DNA of 64,000 nucleotides from Trileptium ribeirensis (Eukaryota; Nematoda; Enoplea; Enoplida; Thoracostomopsidae): contig JASANE010021442.1 of the NCBI GenBank assembly GCA_030248225.1, forward strand, positions 1 to 64,000, in the 5' to 3' direction. This document shows positions 23,650 through 33,600 of the stretch, piece after piece (positions within the stretch are counted from its first letter, which is position 1; each line of letters opens with the position of its first letter). Position numbers and translations under genes: made by a program. The notes under the pieces were generated by a model. That model was given only the letters and a program-made list of their open reading frames with translations, did not search any database and had not been told where the DNA came from.

Positions 23650-25055
23650 TATATATAAACTATAAAAATAACAATAAACTTAATAATAAACTATAAAAAA
23701 GTTAGCGGAACAATAGGCAAAGTATTTTAATTTTTATTTATGTATGTAAGTATATATTTCAACTAAATAATTAATCAATTTATAATAAGTATCACGTTTT
23801 AGACAAGTGACGTCAAATCCACCATACAAAAAGCATACATACATAATAAACCATATCTAGTTAGCATACACGATAAATTTTGCAGCTTTAAAAGTAACAC
23901 ACTTATTCATGGTCAGCGACATCGAAAAACACCGAGCGCAAAAAATCAGCAATTTCGGGGTGACTTTAAAATTTGGATAAAATTAACTGATTAGCTAATT
24001 AACATATATATATATATATACGGTCATGTTTTAGAGCTTCAAAAATGTCATACTCGTGATTAGCGACATCGAGAAACCCCGAGTGTAATGTTTTTCATTT
24101 CTGAGCACTGAAAATTTTCGAAAAATTGGCCAATTAATAATTAATTAGTAATTAGCTCACTAACTGACTAATTAGCATGTTTTTAACACCCTCGAATATT
24201 AATAAACATTAGGTTCGTAATCACCTCGGCGAGATGTAGCATACGCATCAAAATAATAACTTTAAACTATTTATTCATTGAAAAAGAAGCAATTTTTGTT
24301 TGGAAATACTAAAATGGGCTAGCACGCTTAGTTCATTAGTAAATATCTAATTAACTAAAGCAAATTTTAGGAAAAACTATATCTCTTACACCTGAAGGAC
24401 AAGCAAAACTTTGGATCTCTTAAAGCAAACCTAAATTTCATTCAGTCGCTAAAATAATAAAAACATAGTAGTAAGTAGTGTTAAGTGTTTAAGTCTAAAC
24501 AAAGTGTTTAGTAAGTAAGCTTGCTCCTAGTAAGCAGGTGCTTTTTTGCTAAGTACAGTTGCAAACTCAAGGCTATATGCGAACTGAACTGAAATTTTAT
24601 TAATAAATGCTGACAAAATAATAAAGACAATGAGCCAATTTGACTCATTTTTCCAGCAAAAAGCAGTTGTAATCCGTTTTCGCGTCCAACCAATTAATGG
24701 TACAGATAAAAATTTTAATTTTTCGAATGAGCTAAGGCGCGAGGCAATTAACCCATTCAAAGCTGAGTTAGGCGTGTCACCCCAAAAATCCAGAAACGAA
24801 CAAAGTGGAAATTTACCACGCGAAAGTTAGAATTCTTTGCGATGCTAGTTTCACTCACTACTTAGAATTCATATATATATACGTATATGCTATCGTCTTA
24901 TACTATGTATATATAGTTACGTGATTCTCTTTATTATTCGAGTTTTCATGTAATTCTATTTTAAGAAAATCGCATTTTATTCAATACATTATGACAATAT
25001 TAAATAATTTGTTACTTTAAATAATTCTAACATACGTAGCTGGGACTATTTATAA
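23650..25055. other. AT-rich, non-coding, with TTAATTAG-type motifs
   Basis: A phrase GACATCGAAAAACACCGAGCG near 23,920 recurs as GACATCGAGAAACCCCGAGTG near 24,066, each followed by ATTAGCTAATTA-like words, so it is a diverged two-copy repeat. Otherwise nothing was recognised. Confidence 0.5.
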
Positions 25056-25059
25056 TATT

Positions 25060-25250
25060 TGGGGTGGACTAGGACAAAAATAGCTCTGTTGGTAGAGCGT
25101 CTGCTTATGTATATAAAGGCAGAATGCAGTGGGTTGGAATCCCCTCCCAGCCCAACCAAATTTGCGGCCGGTAGTTTTCCCATCCCTGTGTCGTTTCTAC
25201 TAACCCAAATCGAAAAATTCATAATTATGAAATTGAATACAATATAATTA
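25060..25250 (+). repeat. tRNA-related SINE-like unit 1
   Basis: It has a pol III A-box-like TAGCTCTGTTGGTAGAGCG (25,081) and a B-box-like GGGTTGGAATCC (near 25,131), spaced as in a tRNA gene. A body ending ACCCAAATCGAAAAATTCATA follows. The anticodon arm region is too long for a normal tRNA, so a functional tRNA gene is unlikely. Confidence 0.6.
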
Positions 25251-25274
25251 TAGAATATATATAAAATATATATA

Positions 25275-25470
25275 GTATATAAAACAAAAGGCAGCGCGTT
25301 AATGCAAGACGTATTGGGATAGCTCAGTTGGCGCAACGTCCGCTTGCGGAAGCAAAGGCGGGACGACGTGAGTTCAAATAACGATCCTACTCCGATTTTC
25401 AGCCGCTTGTTTCACGTCTCATCGTCGTAACGTTCCTGACCATACGTTCAAATCAAAAGTACTCATGCCT
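25275..25470 (+). repeat. tRNA-related SINE-like unit 2
   Basis: A TATA-like AGTATATAAAA at 25,275 precedes an A-box-like ATAGCTCAGTTGG (25,319) and a weak B-box-like AGTTCAAATAACGATCC (about 25,370). The body contains CCGCTTGTTTCACGTCTCATCG, similar to the tail of the other units, and ends near CAAATCAAAAGTACTCATG. Confidence 0.55.
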
Positions 25471-25494
25471 AAGAAATTAAATATATAAAATAGG

Positions 25495-25880
25495 AGGTAT
25501 ATAAAAAAGCAGTGGCAGGCTTTATACAAGACCGAGAATCCAGCATCAAAAACATGTGCCACACCCCAGGTCCCTTCCAAATTGTAGGCCGTCTACTTAT
25601 GTGAATTAATACAATATACTGCATATGTCTGAAACAGTATATAAAACGGATAGTGGTAGGCCTTTATAAAAAACCTGGATGTCGAATACAAAAGTTTGGT
25701 GCTATATATCCTGTGAAATTGGTCAGGAAGTGTTCAGTCGGTATACCGCCTGCTTGGAGATGCAACGGCGGCAGGTCGGGGAGTCTGATCCCACCCCAGC
25801 CCAACTTTTCAGTGGCTGCTTTTCACATCTATTCGTCTCGAAATTCCTATCGCTAAGCCCAAATGAAAAATTCACATAAC
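25495..25880 (+). repeat. tRNA-related SINE-like units 3 (partial) and 4
   Basis: TATA-like words GGTATATAAAAAAG (25,497) and AGTATATAAAAC (25,637) each precede a GTGG(C/T)AGGC(T/C)TT phrase. Only the second is followed by a tRNA-like part: GTTCAGTCGGTATACCGCC near 25,732 and GAGTCTGATCCC near 25,780. The tail is CCCAACTTTTCAGTGGCTGC then CACATCTATTCGTCTC. The first is a partial unit that lacks the A box. Confidence 0.5.
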
Positions 25881-26294
25881 ACTAACAGCATTGCTAGGAA
25901 AGAAATTTTCATTTTGCGACTTAATAGGATTTCACAAGTTATGAACTGTTTCATTCCACAACCATATTTTAATCGCAAATTATATCGCAAATATAAACAT
26001 ACAATTCCTCGAATACATTAGCTATGATATTATTTTGCCATCTACATTAAAATGGTAAAACTTATATAAATTGTGTGTCAGTAATACACTACACACCTAA
26101 AGCCATATTGTAAGCAACAAAATCTAACCATTTTCTCAAATACATTGTAATTTTCTCAAACACCTTAGCTATATTATTAATCCGCATCTACATGAAAATA
26201 GCAAAATCTATAACATATTTTGCAGTTGTACACACCTAACACAACAATTTATTCAACAAAACCTAATTGTCTAGCAGCATTGTAATGGGAAGTC

Positions 26295-26440
26295 CGGCAG
26301 TTATTGCTCCCTCCGTAGAGCGCTTGCTTCAAGATGCAAGAGAGACAGGTAGTGGGTTTGAATCCTACCCCTACCCAACTTTTCAGCCTTCCCTTTCTCA
26401 AATCCGTTTGTCTTCAAGCTCCTACCCCTCTGCCTAATAA
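26295..26440 (+). repeat. tRNA-related SINE-like unit 5
   Basis: CCGTAGAGCGCTTGCTTCAAG (26,313) and GTGGGTTTGAATCCTACCC (26,352) match the A/B-box layout of unit 1. The tail CCCAACTTTTCAGCC...TTGTCTTCAAGCTCCTA resembles the tails of the earlier units. It is followed by an A-rich stretch. Confidence 0.6.
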
Positions 26441-27840
26441 AATAAAAAATATCTAGTAGTAAAAATTTAATTAAATTCATTGAACTGTTTCAAACATTCC
26501 CTGTGATATCAACAGTATATTGAATGTAAATATCGTACATTATAAGAACATATTATGTATCTTAAAGATTTGTTAACAAATAAAAACTAACCCTCTCACG
26601 CCCAACTCTAATTCACATTAGCGCAATTTTCAAAAAGGGTAAACTAACTATATCGCGATGCGCATGTTTGACCCTGCTTTGCTATTCGCTCACTTTGTGA
26701 GTTTCCTTAAGAAACCGAGCAACAGCTCTCAAACAGCTCCGTGGTTTGCGTATGTCGTTCGGTGCGATCGGCATCGATCCGCGTCGCGGGCTTCGAATTG
26801 TCAATCATTGTACAGTACACATACTAGCTCGGGTATTAAAGTATTAAGAACTATATACCATCTTATCTAACATGATCCGTAATCAGATCGCCAACTAAAA
26901 TGAGGGCAATATAGTCAGAGAGATACAAATGAATAGCTGTTTCACAATAGCCCCAACCGCCGCCATTCTTGTTTCGACCTAGGAAAACTAACGAAATTAG
27001 TAAGTCAAAAATCTATTCTAGGGATTGAAAAACGTGGATGTAAAAGCGTGAGTTTTCATTAAAATATATTAATTTATTTAAAATATCTGAGTAAAATTGG
27101 TACGAAGTCCGAGAGGTGACAACCACCATACCTCCGGGAGAGGTAGACAGGAAAGTGTTAAATTTTCCAAATTTAGTACAACTTAAAATATTTTATCAAT
27201 TTTCGACAATTTTTCCTGATCTTGCTCATTTTACACGCATTTTACCAATTTTTGTTAATTTATTCCCCAGTTTTTGCCTATTTTCGCTCTATTTTTGCAT
27301 ATTTATGTCGGAACTTTTCTCCCAACTTCGGTACGCGGGGTGAGCTTAGCAGAGGGGTGGAGTGACGGGGAAAGGGTCCGATCCGCAAAGGGAGGTAATC
27401 CCCATCTTCCTGTGAGCATGCATTAACGGCCATTGCCAATCTATCTTCACGGTTAATTCAGCGTAGCTACTAATGTTACTACGCTGTAAAAGGCTGTATA
27501 CAGGCACGAATCCTGCCTATTGCGTTCGTCTAACCAATGAACAAATCAAACCATAGAACCTGAAACGGTATTTAATCGGTCGAAAAAACATGCGCTAGTA
27601 AAATGTATTAGAGAAACTTAGATGTGCAAATATTGGGCGAAAAGAAATCAGTTTTTTCATAGTAGATTGCATTGATACAAGTTGGGGTTCTAAAAGTAAT
27701 GCGTAGTTTAAAAATCATAAAGTTTTGTCCCCCCCATGGTCTAGACCACACTATCCAGTGGTATGCGGTACATACACGCACTATGTAGTGCAAAGGATCG
27801 TGTATGAGACACCATTAACGTAGCTATAGTGTCTTAATCT
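26441..27840. other. No gene seen
   Basis: There is no recognisable protein or repeat. The section 27,170-27,300 is T-rich low complexity. A GC-richer patch at 27,340-27,540 has no family I can name. Confidence 0.45.
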
Positions 27841-27854
27841 ACTTATTGCTTTTT

Positions 27855-28045
27855 ACTGACGGTGTCAAGGACACCATACACAAACCCATTATACATTGCG
27901 TGTAAATAACAGCATGGTGTTGCTAACACCATATAAAATTTATGATGTAGTCTACGCCATACTATTAGCGGCAGCACACTGCCTATGTATACTGTCTCAA
28001 ACTACCATCAGAAACACCACGGTGTCTAAGACACCATATAATCGA
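27855..28045. repeat. Three short hairpins of the form GGTGTn-loop-nACACC
   Basis: GGTGTCAAGGACACC (27,861-27,875), GGTGTTGCTAACACC (27,916-27,930) and GGTGTCTAAGACACC (28,021-28,035) each have a perfect 6-bp stem and 3-base loop, and each is followed by ATA. The middle copy changes both partners of one base pair (C-G to T-A), so pairing is kept. Partial copies of the ACACCAT word occur nearby (27,811). Function unknown. Confidence 0.6.
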
Positions 28046-29128
28046 TGGTGGAAGAGACACTCAGTGTGGTCAGAACTTTCACATGGGGGATACTTTATGA
28101 CGCAAACGCTGCATAATTATTAAAACTAAAATGATTTATTAAGCTCAGAAATACTGCAGTTTGATAACTTGTATCTCCACGAAATTTAATTTACCATTAC
28201 TGTAAATTATAATTACAGAGCACCACAGAAGAAAAATGCATATAGCCAGTCTGATCCAAGTTGCAACATAGCGTCATAATCAAATTCATAGCAAACGTTG
28301 ATAGAGTACGTTGTTTCTGTGCGCCGTATTGACTGATTTACCATATATTAGACAACCGTTTATAATTGAGCAAGAAAGTGCGTGAAACTTGTACAGGTGT
28401 CAATAACATGGATATATCGGATTTTGTTTAAGAGACTATTGCAAACGTAAGTTAGGCCTCAGTCTTAACTACTCTGCGCCACTTCTGAGGCACTGATGTG
28501 CCTTTTATCTTAAGTTACGAGAACAATAACGTCGGTAATTGTCATAAGGCTGCATTTAATTAATGCGAACAGGTGCAATCCAGAATCTGAAACTGCCTAG
28601 ATGCTTCATATTTTCGAGCTGTACTGTCCGGTTGTAGTACAAATGGTCCGGGTACAGACACTCACAACATACCTATTTAACAGTATGTACTTATATAGTT
28701 ATACTTGATTACAGCAATGCGAAATGCTGATATTCGTTCAGCGGTGAAGCAAGGATTTATATTGGGGTCAGTTGATCAGTAGATAACTTTGGGTGCATTC
28801 GATAGAAATTTAGTCTTCGCTAATCGGCAGAGTGTTGTTTTTGTTTGATGTAATTGTTAGCAATTCGGTTGATTTGTGTTTTTTAACACGGGTAATTGGA
28901 ATATAAACAATCAAAGCATGAAGTTTTATGCAGTTCTATGAAACAATGGTGAAATCCTAATGAGTTTGGGTTTTAGACTCGTTTTTGCCTCAGTTGGGAT
29001 GACATAGCTAGTGCTATAGTCAGCGTGTTCTGTTCCCAAATTTTTTTTGTAATCCGTTCCCCTAGTTTACAACACCCATTTTTATCCAAAAATCGTGCAA
29101 ACTAGTAAGCTTATGTAGAATTAAAAGA
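28046..29128. other. No gene seen
   Basis: No coding or repeat signal was recognised in this moderately AT-rich stretch. Confidence 0.45.
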
Positions 29129-29940
29129 ATGAGACTAATCATAGGCTCTGATGCTAACGCATTTCACACCCTTTGGAGCAGCACAGCATGTAAATTATTG
29201 GAATTTGTTCTGGCAGAAACCCGGGAAAGATTAACTCTTCTACATCTGAGAACTCAGAATAGCTATGCAGTTAAAAAACCAACTAGGAAGTTGCTAGAGG
29301 AAAATGGTAGAAGTATAAATATTACGATTGTTACAGATACTATGGCATCATCGCGTGCCATCAGTTCAGATAAGGTTAAGTCGGATTTGGTAAAGGAATG
29401 TAGAGAAAGCTTGAAATGACCTAACGCTAGTGTGGGTGCCAGGACAATCAGGAAAGGAAGACGAGAGGGTTGATGATTTGGCATGAAATAGCTTCATGTA
29501 TCGGTTTATAGGATCAGAACCTGCTCTTGCGGTAGCCAGAAGAGATGTTAGGACGAGGTTATGGCATGGATGCATAGAAAATTTGTTCACTGTTGGGAAG
29601 GAAGCTATAATTTGTAGATTTATGAAGGAGATTATAATTGAACCAACTCCAGAAAAAGGAAAATCTTTAACATGAATAAAAATTTACTAAGACAATGTGT
29701 TCAGATAATAACTGGCTATTGCTGGTTAACAGATCATATGTTTAAGATTAGTATGGCAAATCAAAGACTGTGTATTATATAACGAAAATGAAACAGCTAG
29801 GCACTTTTTTGACGTCGTGTTAAAATTAATTGGGGAGGAAAGAAATTTAGGCAAAGATAAATTTATATAGATGAGGTCAGAAGGAAAGGTATTCAGTGTA
29901 TCTATAGATTTATTTGGAATGTTGGAAGGCTAACAACTAT
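29129..29940 (+). mobile_element. Internally deleted LINE relic: endonuclease start joined to RNase H part (jockey-like)
   Basis: The first frame opens with an endonuclease-type block, LIIGSDANAFHTLWSS. It then passes directly to an RNase H-type block, ITIVTDTMASSRAISSDKV. This means the whole RT has been deleted, or the element is a composite. Further on, WHGCIENLF and [10 protein letters not shown] (near 29,690) match the tail after RNase H that is also seen at 52,983. Several stops and frameshifts occur. The joined first frame is 96 codons. Confidence 0.65.
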
Positions 29941-29984
29941 TGGTCGAGTTGGTGGATTGTGCTTCATAGTCTAAGCACACTTTT

Positions 29985-31022
29985 AACCCGTTTATTATGT
30001 ATATTTATCATTGAATAACTAACCCTCGTACGGTTTAGGAGCACAAGTCTATTAGACAATTTGCCGCACCCCTTTCAACGAGCATTTGAACTGGTCAACT
30101 GTTAGTGACTGAACACATGAACTGTCTAATTCAATCCAGGGTCGGACCACCCTGGTTGAGAAAAAATGTTTCCGGACGTTCGTTCGACAGGACTCAACAT
30201 AAAGTTTCTGCTCATGCCCTCGGAGACGACGGTGAGGTATCTGGAAGAACTGATCAGCAGTTAGGCAACTGTTTCCGTTCGCAATCTTGAAAGCATTGAT
30301 CAGATCGATAGTCTCTCTTCGTTGAGCAAGTGTTGAAATACATTTCCATTGAATGTCTTCAGCTAATCGCAGGCATCTATGCTGGATCTTTTCCAATCTG
30401 TGGATGTTCATCGTATATTGCGGAGACCATACAGTAGCTGCATACTCCAGTATTGGCCGGACCAGTGATTTATACAACGGCAATATGACATCCTTCGAAC
30501 GGGAAGCAATAGTTCGTCGAATAATACCGATGAATTGGTTGCAACGCTTCTCTAACATACGAATGTGGTCATCAAACTTCAGGTTGGAAGTAATAATCAC
30601 ACCGAGATCTTTGGTTTCGTGCAATGATTCCAATATATGTTCACCAACTCGATAGTGAAAAGGGACAGATTCTTTCATACGGATAACCCAGCACTTAGTA
30701 GGTTTGAGAGGTAATTGGTTCTCAACTGACCAAGCTTGAACCACGTTGAGATCTGCCTGTAGTGCAGCACAGTCATACACTGATCTAAATGTGTGGTATA
30801 ACTTAATATTGTCAACATAGATGGCTATGTTTGACGTCACAGAGTCTGGGATGTCGTTGACAAACATGATGAAACAGTAAGGCCCGCTCAGTGTTTCCTG
30901 AGGAATGCCACTCATCACACGCTTCCACTCTGTTTCCACTCCGTTCATGACCACCCTATGTGTTCGATTTGTCAGAAAGTTGCTAAACCATTGCAGCAGC
31001 TGTCCTCGTATGCCAACTGCTT
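29985..31022 (-). mobile_element. LINE relic: reverse transcriptase C-terminal half with dead catalytic site
   Basis: The minus strand gives a 300-codon open frame (30,052-30,954). Its blocks are SGIPQETLSGPYCF, IYVDNIKLYHTF, DLGVIITSNLKFDDHI, LYKSLVRPILEYAATVWSPQ and KHFFSTRVVRPWIEL. The universal YADD is YVDN, and the SG(V/I)PQG glycine is Glu, so the enzyme would be inactive. The frame extends upstream (GQLLQWFSNFLTNRTHR) to 31,022, where a hAT-like element begins. A 3' untranslated part with AATAAA lies near 29,990. Confidence 0.9.
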
Positions 31023-32188
31023 TCGTAACCGGAACTGAAATTTAACGGAACCAGCAACTAGAACTGTTCATTTAAACCGGAACCGGAACCTGGTCTTCGA
31101 AACTCATATATAGTAAAACAGATGAAGGACGAAATGAAAACACTACAGGTTTAAAATGTATTAAAAATAAATTTTATATACATTAAACTTAATGTATTGC
31201 GATGACGGTATTGTCTCTATGGTACTTTGAAGGGGCTGAGGAAGATAAAATATTTATTTATCGATCAAAATGTTGGTTTTCTTGTACTCCCAGCGGTAAA
31301 ATGTCTTCCGCTGTACATGCCTGCGTTAATTGCATCAAACTGGATGTTTTGTAACGCATGACACGTAGACTGGATAATTTTGCTCTGTCTCCAATCGCCT
31401 TCCTTTACTAGACATACGTTCGTTGCATGTTATTCCGTAGGCAACTTGAAATGATTTGTCTATATGGTCCTAAAAGAAAATAAATACGTATATTATAATT
31501 TTTTGATCGTTGGCCCGAGACACCGTTCAGGCTAACGTTGGGCAACCGGTGCCCATCAGTTAGATGATAATGATGATTTTCTGATCAGAATGCTATAAAT
31601 TATGATACTGTGATGATGATGAAATTCTGATACTACTCGCACAGTTTCCATACACACAGTTCGTTCCCAGGAACGCAGTTTCTAGCTGCTTTGCACATAT
31701 GTTACTTTACTCCAATGTAGACTGCTTACAAAGTTTACAAGCGCACTGGCTGGTGCTTCACGCAATTTATATTAGTAAGCTTACAGCTAAGTACCTCAAT
31801 AATCCATACTCTGTTATGTAAATCATGTTAGACTGGTTCAATTTTAACATATACCGCAGATTTCTGAATGTGTAAGCTGCTACAAGCATCGACCTAGCCT
31901 TGTATTAACAAAGTCTTGCTAGGTGAAGATGAAAATTTTCACTGAAATTGTGTTCTACATATGTTTCACAACGTAATTTGCTGAGTTAGTCTTTTCTTTT
32001 ATTTACTTGTGTTGGAACTTGATCACTGTATATATAACGTATGATTGGACCATAGATGAAGCAAAAATGTGAACAATTTCAAACAAAATTTTTCATCTAG
32101 TATTCCGGCTCCGGTATGGTTTTTGCCTTTTGCCGAACTGCAACCGGAACACGATATTCGCCGGAACCGGAATTCCGGTTATTTCCTG
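31023..32188 (+). mobile_element. hAT-like non-autonomous element, diverged copy
   Basis: It begins at the LINE break with TAACCGGAACTG, lacking a clean CAGGGAA start. It has the family's ACCTGGTCTTCGAAACTCA, TTATTTATCGATCAAA and AGATGAAGCAAAA landmarks, and ends GGAATTCCGGTTATTTCCTG at 32,188. No matching target duplication was found, so the left end may be altered. Confidence 0.75.
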
Positions 32189-33059
32189 ATGCGTTCTTTT
32201 ACTGGAATAGCTGAATATTTCTTAGCCTCGGCTAGTTTTAAATTTAGTGTCTTTTTCTAGCTTGGCCTCGGTGAACCATACTATCATTGTCTTTGTGTTA
32301 AATTTTGTTAGGAAAATAAAGCTTTTTAATGGGTAGAAACACGGCAGGGTTATTTTGTTAATAGCATCTATATAGATTGATGCTTGATGGATTTGTATGT
32401 AATCATTGACCGACCAAGCTACTAGGGCATTTTGTACCAGCAAACCTTTCATTATATTCATTAGCCGGAAAGGTTACATAGCTATTATAGTATATTAGGT
32501 TAAAAATGATGCGCCACTTAACCGGATAAAATTCCTGAAAAGGGAAGGTTTTTTTTACGAAAATTGTTACTGTAGTGATACATTTGAAAATTTTACAAGT
32601 TTCAATTGCTTAAATGGGATGTGAATCTAGTCCGTTGTTTGACATTCCGAGAAGCACTCATTTTTAAAAAACAACTTTGGCCGATTTGGCGGAGCGACGT
32701 AGAGGTGTGCTTGTACGATTGTGCCATAGAGGCACGGTGCCTTATAATATATACGCCAAATATTGCTTATATATACTGGTTACTGCAGTGTGGTGCATTC
32801 TGAATGACTGCAGTTATTTTATCACTTCATCCCGCGTTCAACCATAGTTTATTCCTAGTTTTATGAAATTTGAAAAATCGAATTTCTTGAGGGGAGGGGA
32901 AAATATTTTTAACCATTAAACCTCCAAACGGCTAAAATTTGTCTTCTTAACACTTGAAATTTACCAAACACACATATATACGGATATATATATATTATTG
33001 TGACATCTTAGAGATAAGCCATGAACAGCGTTATAACTAAATATATATATATGTGATAT
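32189..33059. other. No gene seen
   Basis: Contains TATATA tracts near 32,970-33,060. No coding or named repeat was recognised. Confidence 0.45.
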
Positions 33060-33600
33060 ATATATGTTATATGTTTTGTATTACGTACGTACCAAACAAA
33101 TGAAGACAGGCTAGATTTTGGAAAATAGGTTTGTCGACCGTAAGCTACTTAAAGCCCCTGAAAAAGGATAATGTAGTGAAATTGGATAGAAGATTAAACA
33201 ACCATAGTATGTAACACGATTTATTGCTCTAGGCGTGTTCGTCTATCGTGCCGGATTATGCAAACAACAGCTAAATTTGGTAAATTTATATTTCGGGCAA
33301 GGGTTCGTCGAAACTTAGTCGGCTCAGGGAGAGTTTCCACAAAAATCTGTGATTAGAAAAGCCGTACATTTGATTGATTCTGGCCATTGTTTCGATATTG
33401 CACTTCTGTCGTGATATATATCCTGCTAAACGCTGGTGCCCGTATCGCCAGGTTTGCCAAAGAACCTATAAAATCATGTTTTTTGGTATTTTCACCTGCA
33501 AGACAGGTCGGAACTGTTAGCGTTCAAGTGAAGGGCACGTCGTCATTAGTTTTGCTATGGAACAAAAATTTATCGAAACCCAACGACCTGAAGGCGTTCA
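33060..33600. repeat. Dispersed repeat, copy 1
   Basis: It runs colinear with 58,345-58,910. Shared phrases include CCAAACAAATGAA, GTCGACC(G/T)TAA, TTTCGATAT, and GTTAGCGTTCAA with (A/G)TGAAGGGCAC / CTAAAGGGTGC, then TTTGCTATG(G/A)AACAAAAA. The copies are strongly diverged, and no function can be proposed. Confidence 0.55.

Noticed and set aside
25316..25390. Functional tRNA genes
   Set aside because: A and B boxes are recognisable, but the acceptor and anticodon arms do not pair properly by eye, and the units share SINE-like tails.
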